In this document: positions 33,223 through 42,439 of the stretch, piece after piece
How the letters are laid out: every line of letters starts with the position of its first letter
Position numbering within the stretch: position 1 is the first letter of the stretch
From: Macondimonas sp035325645
GTDB taxonomy: Bacteria > Pseudomonadota > Gammaproteobacteria > UBA5335
Reading direction: 5' to 3'
DNA length: 64,000 bases
NCBI GenBank assembly: GCA_035325645.1
Contig: DAOKZK010000004.1
Span: 1 to 64,000 of the forward strand
Translations under genes and position numbers: made by a program
Notes under the pieces: model-generated
Databases searched by the model: none
What the model was told of the DNA's origin: nothing
Seen by the model: the letters and a program-made list of their open reading frames with translations, nothing else

Positions 33223-34517
33223 CGAAAGAAACGGTGCGGCGTCGGCGGCGACTGATGCAGATCATCGGTGAGCGCGGCATGGCCATCCTGCCCGCGGCAC
33301 GGGAGCGGACGCGCAATCGCGACACCCATTATCCCTTTCGCCAGGACAGCGACTTTCTCTATCTGACGGCGTTCCCGGAGCCGGAGGCCGTGGCGGTGCT
33401 GATGCCGGGCCGGCCGCAAGGCGAATACCTGCTGTTCTGCCGCGAGCGCAACCCAGAGCGGGAGCAGTGGGACGGGCTGCGTGCGGGGCCGGAAGGCGCG
33501 GTCGAGCAATACGGCGCCGACGATGCCTTTCCGATCGACGACATCGATGACATCCTGCCCGGCCTCATGGAGGGACGCTCGCGCATCCACTACACGTTGG
33601 GACGGGACGCGGCATTCGATGAGCGAGTCGTGGGCTGGGTGCGGCGCCTGCGGGAACAGTCCCGTTCCGGTGTCCAGGCGCCTTGGGAAATCGTTTCGCT
33701 GGAACACCATCTCCACGAGATGCGGCTGTTCAAGGGGCGCGCCGAGATCGCCGTCATGCGCCAGGCCGCAGCGATCACCGCCGATGCTCATCAGCGCGGT
33801 ATGGCGCGCTGCCGGCCCGGCTGGCGCGAATACGCCCTGGCCGCCGAGTACACCCATGAATTCATGCGTCATGGCGCCGTGCACGCCTACCCGCCCATCG
33901 TCGGCGGCGGCGGCAATGCCTGCATCCTCCACTATGTGGAAAACGCCGCGGCGCTGAAAAAGGGCGATCTGGTGCTGGTCGATGCCGGCGCCGAGCTCGA
34001 CGGGTATGCCGCGGACGTCACGCGCACCTTTCCGGTCGATGGCCGTTTCACCGGACCGCAGCGCGAGGTCTATGGCGTGGTGCTGGCCGCTCAGGCCGCG
34101 GCCATCGCCGCGGTCCGCCCCGGCGCCGACTGGAACGCCCCACACGAGGCGGCGGTGCGCGTGCTCAGCGAGGGATTGCTTGATCTGGGCGTTTTGCAGG
34201 GCACGCTCGAGGACGTGCTGGCCGCGCAGAGCTACCGTCGCTATTACATGCATCGCACAGGCCATTGGCTGGGACTGGATGTGCATGATGTCGGTGACTA
34301 CAAACTCGACGGGCAGTGGCGCGTGCTGGAGCCGGGCATGGTGCTCACCGTCGAGCCCGGGCTTTACCTGCGCGCGGCCGAGGATCTCGACGCGCGCTTC
34401 TGGGACATCGGCGTGCGCATCGAGGACGACGTGGTCGTCACGCGCACGGGTTGCGAGGTGCTCACCGACGGCGCTGCCAAGGCGGTGGCCGATGTCGAGG
34501 CGGTGATGCGCTCATGA
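33219..34517 (+). CDS. pepP: Xaa-Pro aminopeptidase P
   Basis: Dimetal aminopeptidase that removes an N-terminal residue preceding proline. The 432-residue protein has the AMP_N domain (about 1-135: YPFRQDSDFLYLTAFPEPEAV) and a pita-bread catalytic domain with metal ligands in VDAGAELDGYAADVTRTFP (two Asp), HRTGHWLGLDVHD (His), LTVEPGLY (Glu) and VRIEDDVVVT (Glu). ATG overlaps the ygfB stop (ATGA) and its own stop overlaps ubiH, giving a tightly coupled operon. Confidence 0.96.
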   Translation: MTKETVRRRRRLMQIIGERGMAILPAARERTRNRDTHYPFRQDSDFLYLTAFPEPEAVAVLMPGRPQGEYLLFCRERNPEREQWDGLRAGPEGAVEQYGADDAFPIDDIDDILPGLMEGRSRIHYTLGRDAAFDERVVGWVRRLREQSRSGVQAPWEIVSLEHHLHEMRLFKGRAEIAVMRQAAAITADAHQRGMARCRPGWREYALAAEYTHEFMRHGAVHAYPPIVGGGGNACILHYVENAAALKKGDLVLVDAGAELDGYAADVTRTFPVDGRFTGPQREVYGVVLAAQAAAIAAVRPGADWNAPHEAAVRVLSEGLLDLGVLQGTLEDVLAAQSYRRYYMHRTGHWLGLDVHDVGDYKLDGQWRVLEPGMVLTVEPGLYLRAAEDLDARFWDIGVRIEDDVVVTRTGCEVLTDGAAKAVADVEAVMRS

Positions 34518-35767
34518 GCGTCCATGCGCTGCGCCGCGGTGGACACGCTGACCACGATGTGGTTCTGGTCGGGGCAGGCCTCGTCGGTGCCGCGCTGGCA
34601 CTGGCGCTGGCGCCTCAGGGGCTCCGCATCGCGCTGATCGAAGCCCAGCCGCTGGGCCGAATGGAGCAGCCCGGCTACGATGAGCGCAGCACGGCGCTGT
34701 CCTATGCCTCCGTGCAGATCCTGCGCTCCCTGGGGCTCTGGCCCGCCTTGGCGGCACACGCCAGTCCCATTCGGCATATCCATGTCTCCCAGCAGGGCGG
34801 TTTCGGCGTGAGCCGTTTCGATGCCCAGGAGATGGGGGTCGATGCGCTGGGTCAGGTGTTGCCCAACCATGCCCTGATCTCGGTTTTCCTGGAACATCTG
34901 GAGCGACAGGGGGACCTGGTCGTGCATGCGCCCGCGCGCGTGACACGCGTGCACCAGGACGCGGGGCGCATGCGGGTGCACGGGGAGGGTCCAAGCGGAA
35001 CCTTCGAACTCCACAGCCGTTTGCTGATCGCTGCCGACGGTGCCGAATCGACTGTGCGGAGCCTGCTCGGCGTCGGTGTGACCCGGCGGGATTATGGCCA
35101 GAGCGCGATCATTGCCAACGTGACGCCCGGTATCGCCCCGCAGGGGCGCGCGTTCGAGCGCTTTACCGCGGATGGGCCGATTGCGCTGCTGCCGCTGACC
35201 GATGCTCGCTGCGCCCTGGTGTGGACGGTTCCGTCGCTTGCCCAGCAATGGGCGCTGGAACTGTCCGAGAAGGCGTTTCTGGGCGAGCTGGAGGCTCGGT
35301 TTGGACGCCGATTGGGGCGCTTTGAGCGTGTTGGCCATCGCCAGGCCTATCCCCTGGCGCTGGTACGCTCGCGGCGGATGGTGGAAGGCCGCGCCGTGTT
35401 CCTGGGCAATGCGGCGCATGCCATCCATCCTGTCGCGGGGCTCGGGTTCAACCTGGCGCTGCGGGAGGCGGCCATGCTCGCCGAGGTTCTCGCCGCGGCC
35501 GAGGATCCGGGAGACCGCGACGTGCTGGAATCCTTCGAACAACGCATCGAACGCTACCAGAATCAGATCATCGGTCTTTCCGACGCCTTGCCGCGGTTGT
35601 TCGGAAGTCGTTTTCCCGGCCTGAGCCATGCCCGCAGTCTGGGTCTCCTCGGGCTGGATCTCGTGCCCGGCCTCAAGACGGGCTTCGTCCTGCACACCAT
35701 GGGGCTGGATCGCGACATGCCGGCACTGGCGCGGATGGGCAGCCTGATCAGTGGAGGACGCCCATGA
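34514..35767 (+). CDS. ubiH: 2-Octaprenyl-6-methoxyphenol hydroxylase
   Basis: FAD monooxygenase of ubiquinone ring hydroxylation. The 417-residue protein shows the dinucleotide fold VVLVGAGLVGAALALALA, the DG motif IAADGAESTVRSLLG and VFLGNAAHAIHPVAGLGFNLALREA, where GN replaces GD as in UbiH proteins. Start ATG at 34514 overlaps the pepP stop and its stop overlaps the next monooxygenase. Assignment to UbiH rather than another Ubi hydroxylase rests on the GNAAH motif and gene order. Confidence 0.9.
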   Translation: MSVHALRRGGHADHDVVLVGAGLVGAALALALAPQGLRIALIEAQPLGRMEQPGYDERSTALSYASVQILRSLGLWPALAAHASPIRHIHVSQQGGFGVSRFDAQEMGVDALGQVLPNHALISVFLEHLERQGDLVVHAPARVTRVHQDAGRMRVHGEGPSGTFELHSRLLIAADGAESTVRSLLGVGVTRRDYGQSAIIANVTPGIAPQGRAFERFTADGPIALLPLTDARCALVWTVPSLAQQWALELSEKAFLGELEARFGRRLGRFERVGHRQAYPLALVRSRRMVEGRAVFLGNAAHAIHPVAGLGFNLALREAAMLAEVLAAAEDPGDRDVLESFEQRIERYQNQIIGLSDALPRLFGSRFPGLSHARSLGLLGLDLVPGLKTGFVLHTMGLDRDMPALARMGSLISGGRP

Positions 35768-36966
35768 GCCCTGCGATCGAACGTTTCGATGTCGTCATCG
35801 TCGGCGGCGGACTGGTGGGAACCCCGCTCGCCTGCGCGCTCGGCGAACTGGGGCTTGCGGTGGCGCTGGTCGAGGCGGCGGTGCCGCCGCCGCTGGCCAC
35901 CGATGCGCCGATGGACACCCGAGTCTCGGCCATTGCGCCGGCCAGCGAACGCTGGCTGCGCACGCTCGGCATCTGGCAACGGCTGGCGCCGCAGCGTCTG
36001 GGCGCCTATCGGCACATGCACGTCTGGGACCAAGGCGGCGCAATCGATTTCGATGCCGCGACGGTGCCCGTCGATCACCTCGGGACCATCGTCGAGAATC
36101 GGCTGATCCAGCAGGAGGCGTTGGCGACGCTGAAGGACCATCCGGGTATTCGCCTGCTCGCGCCGCAGCGTGCAGAGCGCATGGCCTGGGCGCGGGATGG
36201 CGTGCGGCTGACGCTGGCGGATGGGAGGGTCCTCGAGGCGGCGCTGGTGGTGGGCGCCGACGGCGCCGATTCGGCGATTCGCGCCATGGCCGGCATTCCG
36301 ACCTTTGGCCACGACTACGATCAACTGGCGATCATGACGCTCATCGAAACCGAGCGGCCGCACCAGCACACCGCCTGGCAACGCTTCCTGCCGGACGGCC
36401 CTTTGGCCTTCCTGCCGCTTGCCGACGGACGCTGCGCCGTGGTCTGGTCCTGTACCACGACCGTTGCGCGCAGCTACCTCGAGGTGCCCGACACCGTGTT
36501 CCTGCAGGCCCTCACCGACGGCAGCGAGCGTTGCCTGGGCGCGGCACTCGCCTGTGGTCCACGGGTGAGCTTTCCGCTCCGGTGGATGCACGCAGCGCGC
36601 TATACAGCGGAACGGGTCGCGCTGGTCGGTGATGCGGCCCACCTGATTCATCCGCTGGCCGGGCAGGGGGTGAATCTCGGCTATCGGGACGCCATCGCCC
36701 TGGTCGAGGCGATTCGCCTCGGGCGCGCACAGGGACGCGATGCGGGCGAGTCCTGGGTACTGGCGCGTTACCAGCGGCTGCGCCGCGCCGACAATCTGCT
36801 CACGGCCGCTGCCATGGATGGGTTCAAGGTTCTGTTCGGGAACGTCAATCCTGTCCTGTCCGGATTGCGCAACGCAGGACTGCTCGGCGTCGATCGGCTG
36901 GGGTGGGCCAAGCGCACGATCATGCGTCAGGCCATGGGCCTCGCCTCCTTGCCTCCGCCAGCCTGA
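35764..36966 (+). CDS. UbiI/VisC-type ubiquinone hydroxylase
   Basis: Second FAD monooxygenase of the cluster, 400 residues: DVVIVGGGLVGTPLACALG, GADGADSAIRAMAGI (DG motif) and VALVGDAAHLIHPLAGQGVNLGYRDA (GD motif). In gammaproteobacteria the gene after ubiH is usually ubiI (C5 hydroxylation), but UbiF- or UbiM-like specificity cannot be excluded without comparison, so no symbol is given. Overlap ATGA with ubiH. The operon ends about 85 bases before gcvT. Confidence 0.88.
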   Translation: MSPAIERFDVVIVGGGLVGTPLACALGELGLAVALVEAAVPPPLATDAPMDTRVSAIAPASERWLRTLGIWQRLAPQRLGAYRHMHVWDQGGAIDFDAATVPVDHLGTIVENRLIQQEALATLKDHPGIRLLAPQRAERMAWARDGVRLTLADGRVLEAALVVGADGADSAIRAMAGIPTFGHDYDQLAIMTLIETERPHQHTAWQRFLPDGPLAFLPLADGRCAVVWSCTTTVARSYLEVPDTVFLQALTDGSERCLGAALACGPRVSFPLRWMHAARYTAERVALVGDAAHLIHPLAGQGVNLGYRDAIALVEAIRLGRAQGRDAGESWVLARYQRLRRADNLLTAAAMDGFKVLFGNVNPVLSGLRNAGLLGVDRLGWAKRTIMRQAMGLASLPPPA

Positions 36967-37051
36967 AGACGTCCGCAGGGGAGCCCGTTGCAGTACCATT
37001 AGGGGTCTTTTCTCATGGCCGACGCCATTTCCCCAGTCTCAGGAGCCTTTG

Positions 37052-38155
37052 GTGAATCTCCGCACTGCGCTTTATGACTGCCATGTGGACGCGGGCGCGC
37101 GCATGGTTCCCTTCGGCGGCTGGGACATGCCGCTGCATTACGGTTCGCAGTTGCAGGAACATCATCGGGTGCGCGCCGAGGCGGGCGTGTTCGACGTTTC
37201 GCACATGACCATCGTCGATCTGGAGGGATCCGGCGCGCAGGACTTCCTGCGTCACCTTCTCGCCAACGACGTCGGCCGGCTGACCGTACCTGGCAGCGCG
37301 CTCTACAGTTGCATGCTGAACGAGGCAGGCGGGATTCTGGACGATCTGATCGTCTATTTCCGCGGTGAGGAGCGTTATCGGTTGGTGGTCAATGCCGCGA
37401 CCCGCGCGCGCGATCTGGCCTGGATCCACGCGCATCGCGCTGCGCGTGGGCCGGGGGTCGCGCTGACGCATCGGTCGGATCTGGCCATGCTGGCGGTGCA
37501 GGGTCCGGTGGCCGAACGCGTGCTGGCGCAGGTGTATCCGGCTGCGACGATGTCTGCCGTGCGCGCACTGAGGCCGTTCCAGTTCACGGAGCAGTCGGAA
37601 GGTTTCGTCGCACGCACCGGCTACACCGGCGAGGATGGTTTCGAGATCATCCTGCCCGATCGATCGGTCTCGACGCTATGGCGCGCTCTGCTGGCCGCAG
37701 GGGCTGCCCCTTGCGGGCTCGGCGCGCGGGATACGCTGCGTCTGGAAGCCGGGCTGGCCCTGTACGGCGTCGATCTGGACGAGGAGCATACCCCGGCCGA
37801 GTGCGGACTTGGCTGGACCGTGGCGATGAGCCCCCCGGGCCGGGACTTCATCGGCCGCGCGGCGCTTGCGGATCGCGTGCCCCGCTTCCGGCAGGTTGGT
37901 CTGGTGCTGCAGGGGCGCGGCGTGTTGCGCAATGGTCTTACGGTCCGTTTTGCCGACGGAGCGGAGGGCATGATCACCAGCGGCGGCTTTTCGCCCACCC
38001 TGCAACAGGCCATCGCGCTCGCGCGCGTGCCGCCCGCCGCAGCCGCACACCGCCAATGCGAGGTGCTGCTGCGCGGTCAGCCGGTGAAGGCGAGCGTGGT
38101 CAAGCCGCCTTTCGTGCGTCACGGGCAGCCCTGCTTCTCATTGACTGCGCCGTAA
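37052..38155 (+). CDS. gcvT: Glycine cleavage system T protein (aminomethyltransferase)
   Basis: Transfers the aminomethyl carbon from H protein to tetrahydrofolate, giving 5,10-methylene-THF and ammonia. The 367-residue protein starts at a GTG (VNLRTALYDCHVDAGARM) with CAGGAG six to seven bases upstream; the frame stays open further upstream but overlaps ubiI-like. Family stretches are MVPFGGWDMPLHYGS, DVSHMTIVDLEG, GYTGEDGFEI and LGARDTLRLEAGLALYG with the catalytic Asp. I see no glycine riboswitch in the 85-base leader. Confidence 0.95.
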   Translation: MNLRTALYDCHVDAGARMVPFGGWDMPLHYGSQLQEHHRVRAEAGVFDVSHMTIVDLEGSGAQDFLRHLLANDVGRLTVPGSALYSCMLNEAGGILDDLIVYFRGEERYRLVVNAATRARDLAWIHAHRAARGPGVALTHRSDLAMLAVQGPVAERVLAQVYPAATMSAVRALRPFQFTEQSEGFVARTGYTGEDGFEIILPDRSVSTLWRALLAAGAAPCGLGARDTLRLEAGLALYGVDLDEEHTPAECGLGWTVAMSPPGRDFIGRAALADRVPRFRQVGLVLQGRGVLRNGLTVRFADGAEGMITSGGFSPTLQQAIALARVPPAAAAHRQCEVLLRGQPVKASVVKPPFVRHGQPCFSLTAP

Positions 38156-38187
38156 AGTTTTCGATTTTCCGAAGGAGTGTCCTTAAG

Positions 38188-38580
38188 ATGAGCCAGATTC
38201 CGGTCGATCTGAAGTACGTGTCCACGCACGAATGGCTGCGCGCCGAACCGGACGGCTCCTTCACGATCGGGATCACCGACCACGCGCAGGACGCGCTTGG
38301 TGATCTGGTGTTCGTCGAGTTGCCCGAAGTCGGACGGGATGTCGCCGCTGGCGAAGCGTGCGCCGTCGTGGAATCGGTCAAGGCGGCCTCCGATATCTAT
38401 GCGCCGATCGCGGGTCGGATCAGCGCCGTCAATACCACGCTCATCGACGCGCCCGAGCAGGTGAATACGGACTGCTACGGCGCGGGTTGGCTGTTCCGCC
38501 TCTCGCCCGCGGGGGCCGCGGATGCGAGCGGTTTGCTCGATGCCGAGGCGTATCGCGCCCTGCTCGATCAGGGCGGCTGA
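38188..38580 (+). CDS. gcvH: Glycine cleavage system H protein
   Basis: Lipoyl carrier shuttling the aminomethyl group between P, T and L proteins. The 130-residue protein begins MSQIPVDLKYVSTHEWLR and has the lipoyl Lys in VVESVKAASDIYAPIAG. GAAGGAG stands 11 bases before the ATG. It lies 32 bases after gcvT and 13 before gcvPA. The L protein (lpd) is not in the window. Confidence 0.97.
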   Translation: MSQIPVDLKYVSTHEWLRAEPDGSFTIGITDHAQDALGDLVFVELPEVGRDVAAGEACAVVESVKAASDIYAPIAGRISAVNTTLIDAPEQVNTDCYGAGWLFRLSPAGAADASGLLDAEAYRALLDQGG

Positions 38581-38593
38581 GGAGACACGGCGC

Positions 38594-39958
38594 ATGCCCT
38601 TCATTCCGCACACGCCTGAGGATGTGCAGGCCATGCTGGACGCCATCGGCGTCACGGACGTGGCCGAGCTGTTCGACGAGATTCCGCCGGCCCTGCGCTG
38701 GAGCCGTGTGGAAGGGGTGCCGCCGGGCGCTTCGGAAATGGCCATCGCCCGGCTCATGCGCGAGCGGGCGGCCAGGGATGGCGACGATCTGTGCTTTCTG
38801 GGTGCGGGCGCCTATGAGCACCACATTCCCGCGGCGGTGTGGGAGATCGCCACCCGCGGAGAGTTTTATAGCGCCTACACGCCCTATCAGGCCGAAGCCA
38901 GCCAGGGCACGCTGCAACTGATCTACGAATACCAGTCCATGATGACCGCGCTGATGGGCATGGACGTATCCAACGCGTCGCTCTATGACGGCGCCTCAGC
39001 GTTGGCCGAAGCGGCACTCATGGCTCTGCGCTTGCATCGCGGCGGCGATGTACGGCGCATCTGGATGCCGGCTGCGGTTCATCCGCATTACCGCGAGACG
39101 GTGCGCACCATCGTCGAGGGGCAGGGGATCGCGCTGATCGAGGTGCCCTATGATTCGGTCACGGGCCGGACGCCCGCCGCGGCCCTGGACGATTTACCGG
39201 ATGCGGCGGCGCTGGTCATCCCGCAGCCCAATTTCTTCGGGCGGCTGGAGGAAGTGGATGCGCTGACCGATGCTGCCCGCGCGCGCGGGGCGCTGGTCAT
39301 TGCTGTGGTCAACCCGCTGGCCATGGCGGTACTCAAGCCGCCGGGCGCCTGGGGCGCGGCGGGCGGGGCCGACATCGCCTGTGGCGACGGCCAGCCGCTG
39401 GGTATCCCGCTGGCGGGCGGCGGTCCTTACTACGGGTTTCTGTGTTGCCGCAGCGAGCACGTGCGCCAGATGCCCGGGCGCATCGTGGGGCGCACGGTCG
39501 ATCGTGACGGCCGCACCGGTTATACGCTGACGCTGCAGCCGCGCGAGCAGCACATCCGGCGCGCCAAGGCGACCTCCAACATCTGCACCAACCAGGGCTT
39601 GATGGTGACGACCTCGACCATCCACATGGCCTTGCTCGGCGCCGAAGGGCTGGCACGGGCGGCGCGGTCCAGCCATGCGCGGGCCGCGGCACTGGCCGGT
39701 CAGCTCGCGGCCCTGCCCGGCGTTTCGCTGCGGTTTGTCGGTCCGTTTTTCCACGAGTTCGTACTGACGCTGCCGCGTCCCGTCGCTCCCGTGCTGACGT
39801 CCCTGGCCGACGTCGGCATCCTGGGTGGCTACGATTTGTCCGCGGCCTATCCGGAGCTCGGCCATGCCTTGCTCGTGTGCGCCACCGAAACCCGCAGCGC
39901 AGCCGATCTGGCCCGCTACACCGCGGCGCTGGCCACGATCCTGGGAGATGACGCGTGA
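38594..39958 (+). CDS. gcvPA: Glycine decarboxylase subunit 1
   Basis: N-terminal half of the P protein in the two-subunit form. The 454-residue protein starts MPFIPHTPEDVQAMLDAIGV and has FLGAGAYEHHIPAAVWEI, YTPYQAEASQGTLQLIYEYQSMM, NASLYDGASALAEA and TSNICTNQGLM. Its stop overlaps the gcvPB start (TGATG). Enteric and Xanthomonas-type bacteria have a single GcvP, so the split form is a useful lineage marker. Confidence 0.96.
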   Translation: MPFIPHTPEDVQAMLDAIGVTDVAELFDEIPPALRWSRVEGVPPGASEMAIARLMRERAARDGDDLCFLGAGAYEHHIPAAVWEIATRGEFYSAYTPYQAEASQGTLQLIYEYQSMMTALMGMDVSNASLYDGASALAEAALMALRLHRGGDVRRIWMPAAVHPHYRETVRTIVEGQGIALIEVPYDSVTGRTPAAALDDLPDAAALVIPQPNFFGRLEEVDALTDAARARGALVIAVVNPLAMAVLKPPGAWGAAGGADIACGDGQPLGIPLAGGGPYYGFLCCRSEHVRQMPGRIVGRTVDRDGRTGYTLTLQPREQHIRRAKATSNICTNQGLMVTTSTIHMALLGAEGLARAARSSHARAAALAGQLAALPGVSLRFVGPFFHEFVLTLPRPVAPVLTSLADVGILGGYDLSAAYPELGHALLVCATETRSAADLARYTAALATILGDDA

Positions 39959-41463
39959 TGGAGAAAGCCACAGCGCAGGTCCGGGCGAGCGTGAGCCCGC
40001 CGCTGATCTTCGAGCAAGGTAGGCCGGGTCGCCGGGCGATGGCGCAGGCGCCGTCCGTGGTCGAGCCGTGGGAAGACCTGCCGGCGCATCTGCGTCGCAA
40101 CGCGCCACCGGCGCTGCCGGAGGTCTCCGAGATGCAGGTGGTGCGGCACTACACGCGCCTGTCGCAGCGCAATTTTTCCATCGACACCCAGTTCTACCCG
40201 CTGGGTTCCTGCACCATGAAATACAACCCGCGGGCGTGCAACACGCTCGCCATGCTGCCCGGCTTCCTGAACCGCCATCCCTTGGCCCCGGCCGCGCGGG
40301 GCCAGGGCTTTCTGGCCTGCCTGTATGAGCTGCAGGAGATCCTGCAGGCGGTGACCGGCATGCAGGCGGTTTCGCTGACCCCCATGGCCGGCGCCCAGGG
40401 CGAGCTCGCCGGCATGGCCATGATCCGTGCCTATCACCGCGCCCGCGGCGATCTGGCGCGCACCGAGGTGCTGGTGCCCAATGCCGCCCACGGGACCAAT
40501 CCCGCCACGGCCGTGATGTGCGGCTTTCAGGTGCGGGAGATTCCCACGGACGCCTCGGGTGATGTCGACTTTGCTGCGCTCGAGGCGGCGCTGGGGCCGC
40601 GCACGGCGGCCATCATGCTCACCAATCCCTCGACGCTCGGTGTTTTCGAGCGGCGCATCGGGGAGATCGCCGAACGCGTGCATGCCGCCGGCGGCCTGCT
40701 CTATTACGACGGCGCCAATCTGAACGCCATTCTGGGTCAGGTGCGGCCCGGCGACATGGGTTTCGACGTGGTCCACGTCAATCTGCACAAGACCTTCGCC
40801 ACGCCCCACGGCGGCGGCGGGCCCGGCGCCGGAGCTGTGGGCGTGGGCGAGCGGCTGCGGCCCTTCCTGCCCATCCCCTATGTGCTGAAAGAGGGCGAGC
40901 GCTACCGCTGGGCCGAGCGCGCCGATTGCCCGCAAAGCATCGGCCGGCTGTCGGCTTTCATGGGCAATGCCGGGGTGCTGCTGCGTGCCTATGTCTATGC
41001 GCGGCTCCTGGGCGCCGAGGGCATGGCACGGGTCGGAACCTACGCGACCTTGAGCGCCAACTACCTGCTTGCCAGACTGCGCGAGATGGGCTTTGAACCT
41101 GCCTATCCCGAGCGCCGTGCCAGCCATGAGTTCACGCTCACGCTCAAGGGACTGACCGCCCGTACCGGCGTCACGGCCCTGGATGTGGCCAAGCGCCTGC
41201 TCGACTACGATTTTCATGCGCCGACGGTGTATTTCCCGCAACTGGTGCCCGAATGCCTGCTGATCGAGCCCACCGAAACCGAGAGCAAGCAGGATCTGGA
41301 TCGCTTCGTCGCCGCGATGGCAGCGATCCTGGTCGAAGCGCAGGAGGCGCCCGAGCGGTTGCGCGAAGCGCCGCACCACCTGCCGGTGCGGCGGCTCGAT
41401 GAGGTGCGCGCGGCGCGCGAACCCGATTTGCGCTGGCAGGCCCCGATCGATTCTCTGGCTTGA
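39958..41463 (+). CDS. gcvPB: Glycine decarboxylase subunit 2 (PLP-binding)
   Basis: C-terminal half of P protein; decarboxylates glycine on PLP. The 501-residue protein has FYPLGSCTMKYNPR, TPMAGAQGELAGM, NAAHGTNPATAVMCGF, YYDGANLNAI and the PLP Lys in VNLHKTFATPHGGGGPGAG. A GTG one codon before the ATG at 39958 is an equivalent start. It completes the gcvT-H-PA-PB operon and is followed after 21 bases by a PfkB kinase gene on the same strand. Confidence 0.96.
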   Translation: MEKATAQVRASVSPPLIFEQGRPGRRAMAQAPSVVEPWEDLPAHLRRNAPPALPEVSEMQVVRHYTRLSQRNFSIDTQFYPLGSCTMKYNPRACNTLAMLPGFLNRHPLAPAARGQGFLACLYELQEILQAVTGMQAVSLTPMAGAQGELAGMAMIRAYHRARGDLARTEVLVPNAAHGTNPATAVMCGFQVREIPTDASGDVDFAALEAALGPRTAAIMLTNPSTLGVFERRIGEIAERVHAAGGLLYYDGANLNAILGQVRPGDMGFDVVHVNLHKTFATPHGGGGPGAGAVGVGERLRPFLPIPYVLKEGERYRWAERADCPQSIGRLSAFMGNAGVLLRAYVYARLLGAEGMARVGTYATLSANYLLARLREMGFEPAYPERRASHEFTLTLKGLTARTGVTALDVAKRLLDYDFHAPTVYFPQLVPECLLIEPTETESKQDLDRFVAAMAAILVEAQEAPERLREAPHHLPVRRLDEVRAAREPDLRWQAPIDSLA

Positions 41464-41484
41464 ATCCCACCCTCCAGGATATTC

Positions 41485-42420
41485 ATGAACGCATTGATCA
41501 GCGGTTCCCTCGCCTTCGACACCATCATGGTGTTCCCGGAACGCTTCCGGGAACACATCCTGCCGGAGAAGGTGCACATGCTGAATGTGTCCTTCCTGGT
41601 GCCGGAACTGCGCCGGGAGTTCGGGGGCTGCGCCGGGAACATCGCCTACAACCTGCGTCTGCTGGGTGGGCAGGGTCGGCCTCTGGGAACGGTCGGTGAG
41701 GATTTCGGGCCCTACCGCACTTGGCTGGAGCGCTGCGGTATCGACCAGCGAGACATCCTGGAGATCGCGGGCAGCTATACCGCGCAGGCCTACATCACCA
41801 CGGATCTCGACGACAATCAGATCACGGCTTTCCATCCCGGCGCCATGAATCATGCCCATGAAAATCCGGTGCGCCGGGCGAGCGACATCGGCATGGGCGT
41901 GGTCGCACCGAACGGCCGCGAGGGCATGCTGTCCCACGCACGGCAGTTTGCCGAAGCCGGCATCCCCTTCCTCTTCGACCCCGGCCAGGGGCTGCCGATG
42001 TTCAACGGCGGCGATCTGATGGCCTTCATCGATCAGGCGACCTGGGTCGCGGTCAATGAATACGAGGCGGCGCTGCTCGAGGAACGCACGGGACATACAC
42101 TGGAACGGCTTGCCGGGCGGGTGGAGGCGCTGATCGTCACCCGCGGCGCGCAAGGCTCATCGATTTACACGCGTGGCCAGGAGATCGCCATTCCGCCCGC
42201 CAAACCCGAGGCTGTGCGCGACCCGACCGGCTGCGGCGATGCCTATCGTGCCGGCCTCATCTTCGGCCTGCAGCGGGGGCTGGACTGGGCGCTCACGGGC
42301 CGGGTCGCTTCATTGATGGGTGCGATCAAGGTCGCCCATCCGGGCACCCAGAATCATCGCTTCGATTTGGCCGAATTCGAAACGCGTTTCCGCGATGCGT
42401 TCGGCATTGCGCTCGCTTGA
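41485..42420 (+). CDS. PfkB family carbohydrate/nucleoside kinase
   Basis: A 311-residue ribokinase-fold kinase, resembling the adenosine-kinase-like branch common in proteobacteria. Visible are the N-terminal substrate region (GSLAFDTIMVFPERF), the di-Gly FGGCAGNIAYNLRLLGG, and the C-terminal DPTGCGDAYRAGLIFGL with the catalytic Asp and anion hole. The 21-base gap from gcvPB suggests co-transcription with the glycine cleavage genes. Substrate cannot be fixed from sequence; adenosine or a sugar are candidates. Confidence 0.87.
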   Translation: MNALISGSLAFDTIMVFPERFREHILPEKVHMLNVSFLVPELRREFGGCAGNIAYNLRLLGGQGRPLGTVGEDFGPYRTWLERCGIDQRDILEIAGSYTAQAYITTDLDDNQITAFHPGAMNHAHENPVRRASDIGMGVVAPNGREGMLSHARQFAEAGIPFLFDPGQGLPMFNGGDLMAFIDQATWVAVNEYEAALLEERTGHTLERLAGRVEALIVTRGAQGSSIYTRGQEIAIPPAKPEAVRDPTGCGDAYRAGLIFGLQRGLDWALTGRVASLMGAIKVAHPGTQNHRFDLAEFETRFRDAFGIALA

Positions 42421-42439
42421 CGTGGCGGCAAGGAGAGGC

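Noticed and set aside
36967..37051. Glycine riboswitch ahead of gcvT
   Set aside because: The 85-base leader is too short and lacks the conserved glycine-aptamer core.
39916..42153. 745-codon open frame on the minus strand opposite gcvPB and the PfkB kinase
   Set aside because: Shadow of conserved plus-strand genes, low-complexity composition, no ribosome site or family features.
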